Assembly (NCBI GenBank): GCA_017853315.1
Contig: JAFMJW010000006.1
Span: 1-44,868, forward strand
DNA length: 44,868 nt
Direction: 5' to 3'
Origin: Alphaproteobacteria bacterium
Lineage (GTDB): Bacteria; Desulfobacterota; Binatia; UBA12015
Every line of letters starts with the position of its first letter. Within the stretch, counting starts at the first letter, position 1. The notes beneath the pieces were generated by a model, which saw only the letters and a list, made by a program, of their open reading frames with translations, searched no databases and was not told where the DNA came from. The translations under genes were made by a program, and so were the position numbers. Positions 43,269 through 44,868 of the stretch are shown piece by piece.

Positions 43269-44285
43269 TCACTCCTCCGTGCCGGGAACCCAGCCGGTCG
43301 CGGGGGCCCCGGCGTCGATCCAGAGCCGCACGATCTCGACGAGGCGCGAGGGCAACGCCCTGCGCCGCAAGGGCATGCGCTCGCCCAGCCCGGCCCCGAG
43401 GTCGCCCGAGAGCTTGCGGAACAGGAGGCTCGTCGCCGCATCGCCCGGTGTCACGCGATTCCAGCCGAGGTCGGCCGCCGCCGTCGTGGTCGGCGTGACG
43501 CCGACGAGATTCGACCGGGACGCCCCCACCTCGAGCAGCAGTCCCGCCATGCGGGTCTGCGAGTCGTGGCAGCCCGACAGGGCGCACGAGCGATCGAAGA
43601 CCTGTCCCTGGATGCGATCGAAGGTGCCGTCGAAGAGTGTCGTCGGGATGCAGGAGTCTTCGGCGGGCACACACGAGAGCCGGAGGACGTCCGCGTCCTC
43701 GATCCGGCCGATGCCGGGGATCGGGAGCGAGATCGCGTGCGTCCGGAGCGTCTTGCGCGCCCCCCGACACCGGTTGCCCGCGAACGGCCCCGCAAGCGGC
43801 ACGACCACCCGCGCCGCGCTCGTGCAGAGGTCCTGCTCGGTTCGCGGGAGGTCGAGTCCGTCGACCCGCGACTGGAGCGCCTGGAAGTCCGGGTCGAATT
43901 GCGGGTCACCGTCGTCGAGCGCATGGGCGACCACGATTTCGTCCGCGCCCGGCGACAGGCAGGAAGACGCATCGCGCGTGCTGCTCGCACAGATGCGTAC
44001 CGTGAACGCACAGGACCCGTTCACCGTGCCGTCGGCGTCGCAGGCGGGGTCTCCGTCGCGGCACCGGATCGAGGAGCCGCCGGCGGCCGGTTCCGCGTCC
44101 GTGCGGAAGATCGAGACGCAGTCTCTCGATCGGGGTCCGCCGCCGGGAACGTCCGCGGCGACGGCGGGTCGGGACGCCGCCATCGCGAGGCAGGCGGCGA
44201 AGAGTGCGACCGCCGATCGCGGGCCCGGTCCCGATGGGGTCGCGAAGGGTCGCCCCGCACCCCGTCTGCTCGTCCAAGCCTTCAT
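43269..44285 (-). CDS. Secreted Cys-rich protein with Cx4CH cytochrome-like motif
   Basis: The 338-residue product has a signal peptide (VALFAACLAMAASRPAVAA) and about 11 cysteines. Near the C-terminus the segment QVFDRSCALSGCHDSQTRMAGLLL, then RVTPGDAATSLLFRKL and VEIVRLWIDAGAP, follows the layout of planctomycete-type cytochrome domains. The heme-type motif is CALSGCH (Cx4CH) instead of CxxCH. It is the first gene of the operon with DUF1800 and DUF1501, separated by seven bases. A role in electron transfer is possible but not shown; heme may not be attached. Some low-similarity repeats of Cys in the first half are unexplained. Confidence 0.7.
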   Translation of the reverse strand: MKAWTSRRGAGRPFATPSGPGPRSAVALFAACLAMAASRPAVAADVPGGGPRSRDCVSIFRTDAEPAAGGSSIRCRDGDPACDADGTVNGSCAFTVRICASSTRDASSCLSPGADEIVVAHALDDGDPQFDPDFQALQSRVDGLDLPRTEQDLCTSAARVVVPLAGPFAGNRCRGARKTLRTHAISLPIPGIGRIEDADVLRLSCVPAEDSCIPTTLFDGTFDRIQGQVFDRSCALSGCHDSQTRMAGLLLEVGASRSNLVGVTPTTTAAADLGWNRVTPGDAATSLLFRKLSGDLGAGLGERMPLRRRALPSRLVEIVRLWIDAGAPATGWVPGTEE

Positions 44286-44412
44286 CCCCGGCCCCGATCG
44301 CTCCTCGCCGCTCGACCGCCCGGAGAGGGACGGGACCGACGTGTCTGCGATCTAGCCGCAGGGACCGACCTGCGACAATCGGGAAAATTCCGACGCGCCG
44401 AGGCGCCGGGGA

Positions 44413-44517
44413 TCAGAGCGTGAGCAGTCCGCCGATGATCGTGGCCACGAGTGCGATGGCCGTCAGGACGTCGGTGAAATTGAGTGTCTTGGTGGTCTTC
44501 GGTGCCGTGGTCTGCAT
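44413..44517 (-). CDS. Possible small membrane peptide (34 aa)
   Basis: ATG at 44517 opens 34 codons: MQTTAPKTTKTLNFTD followed by a hydrophobic helix VLTAIALVATIIGGLLTL and TGA. The charge and helix length fit a single-span inner-membrane peptide. The ribosome site (GGGGAC) is weak. A good promoter lies 118 bases upstream. I do not recognise a family. Confidence 0.4.
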   Translation of the reverse strand: MQTTAPKTTKTLNFTDVLTAIALVATIIGGLLTL

Positions 44518-44634
44518 GGATGTCCCCGGGATCACGCGTCTCGACCCGGCGAGGGCCGTCGACGGTGTCTTCCGATTCGATGGTTGTCGAGAAAGGCCGC
44601 CCGTAGGGTGGAACCCGATCGGGGCGCGAACCGT

Positions 44635-44663
44635 TGTATCGGCCTCACGAATTCCAAAGTCAA
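44635..44663 (-). promoter_or_regulatory. Sigma-70-type promoter, leftward
   Basis: On the minus strand, TTGACT (44663-44658) is followed by 17 bases and GATACA (44640-44635). The spacing is ideal and -35 matches five of six bases. It points to the 34-residue peptide gene, giving a leader of about 110 bases. Confidence 0.45.
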
Positions 44664-44868
44664 GGAAATTCGCGCCGCGGCCGCGCCCTCGGCGCCCCTA
44701 GGGGGAGCGGACCCATCCCCTGCCCGAGACCGGGTCAGGAGCGCCTGCGGGGGCTCCGCACCCCGCTCGACGGTACCGCGGCCTGCCCGGCCCCGGGCGC
44801 GCCCGGTCCCGTCCCCTCGCCTTCGGCGGGCAGGTGCAAAGGGCTCGCCGTCACGCTCTCCCAGCGTC
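44664..44868. other. Gene-free right edge of the window
   Basis: I see no gene, tRNA or clear hairpin in the last 205 bases. The stretch is GC-rich with short CCCCTAGGGGG-like symmetry at about 44695-44705. Confidence 0.4.

Overview
The window is high-GC (roughly 70%) bacterial chromosome. Protein families point to a deltaproteobacterial-type lineage such as Myxococcota, Desulfobacterota or Binatota. The clues are Cys-rich DUF4215 'CDDGN..GDGC' repeats, a DUF1501/DUF1800 secreted pair, an ImuA/ImuB pair, an F420-type luciferase-like oxidoreductase and DUF5989. The lineage is inferred from family content only.

Left chromosomal part (1-17,750). A leftward cluster (6,990 to 1) holds a small membrane protein, a sigma-54 activator, a DUF5989 peptide, an NDP-sugar epimerase, a CobW-type GTPase, an AlkP-superfamily phosphodiesterase, a glycosyltransferase and the start of a further gene. 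It looks like a polysaccharide or surface-glycan locus. Rightward ilvD follows, then a small conserved protein, an SDR, an LLM oxidoreductase, a photolyase, a HisN-like phosphatase, imuB, imuA, a Cu/Zn superoxide dismutase and a SodC-like paralogue that has lost its metal ligands. tRNA-Asn(GUU) ends this part.

Genomic island (about 17,855-35,424). It begins just after tRNA-Asn and is bounded by a 37-bp direct repeat (2 mismatches) that covers the end of the tRNA and its terminator hairpin. It has two modules facing away from a junction near 24.6 kb. The leftward module (24,374 to 18,204) is a tightly coupled operon: a McrC-like PD-(D/E)xK protein, an AAA ATPase, a subtilisin-like protease and an Fe-S HhH DNA-glycosylase-like protein. 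The ATPase plus protease resembles the IetAS anti-phage pair; joining it to McrC and an Nth-like protein is the best candidate here for an undescribed composite defence system. The rightward module (24,777-35,115) is a metal-efflux operon: BlaI-type repressor, M56 membrane protease, CzcC/B/A-like tripartite RND pump, P1B-4-type ATPase and a methyltransferase. Matching operator palindromes lie before the repressor and at the first pump gene. At the junction, the 5' end of a probable cation transporter is joined to the 3' end of an unknown gene upstream of mcrC, a scar of recombination. No integrase is visible.

Right chromosomal part (35,425-44,868). The gene next to the island encodes a secreted protein with the complete zinc-ligand set of subclass B1 metallo-beta-lactamases and VIM-like motifs. 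It is followed by a 1,139-residue secreted Cys-rich repeat protein, a leftward DUF1501 / DUF1800 / Cx4CH-protein operon, and a possible 34-residue membrane peptide with its own promoter. The last 200 bases show nothing recognisable.
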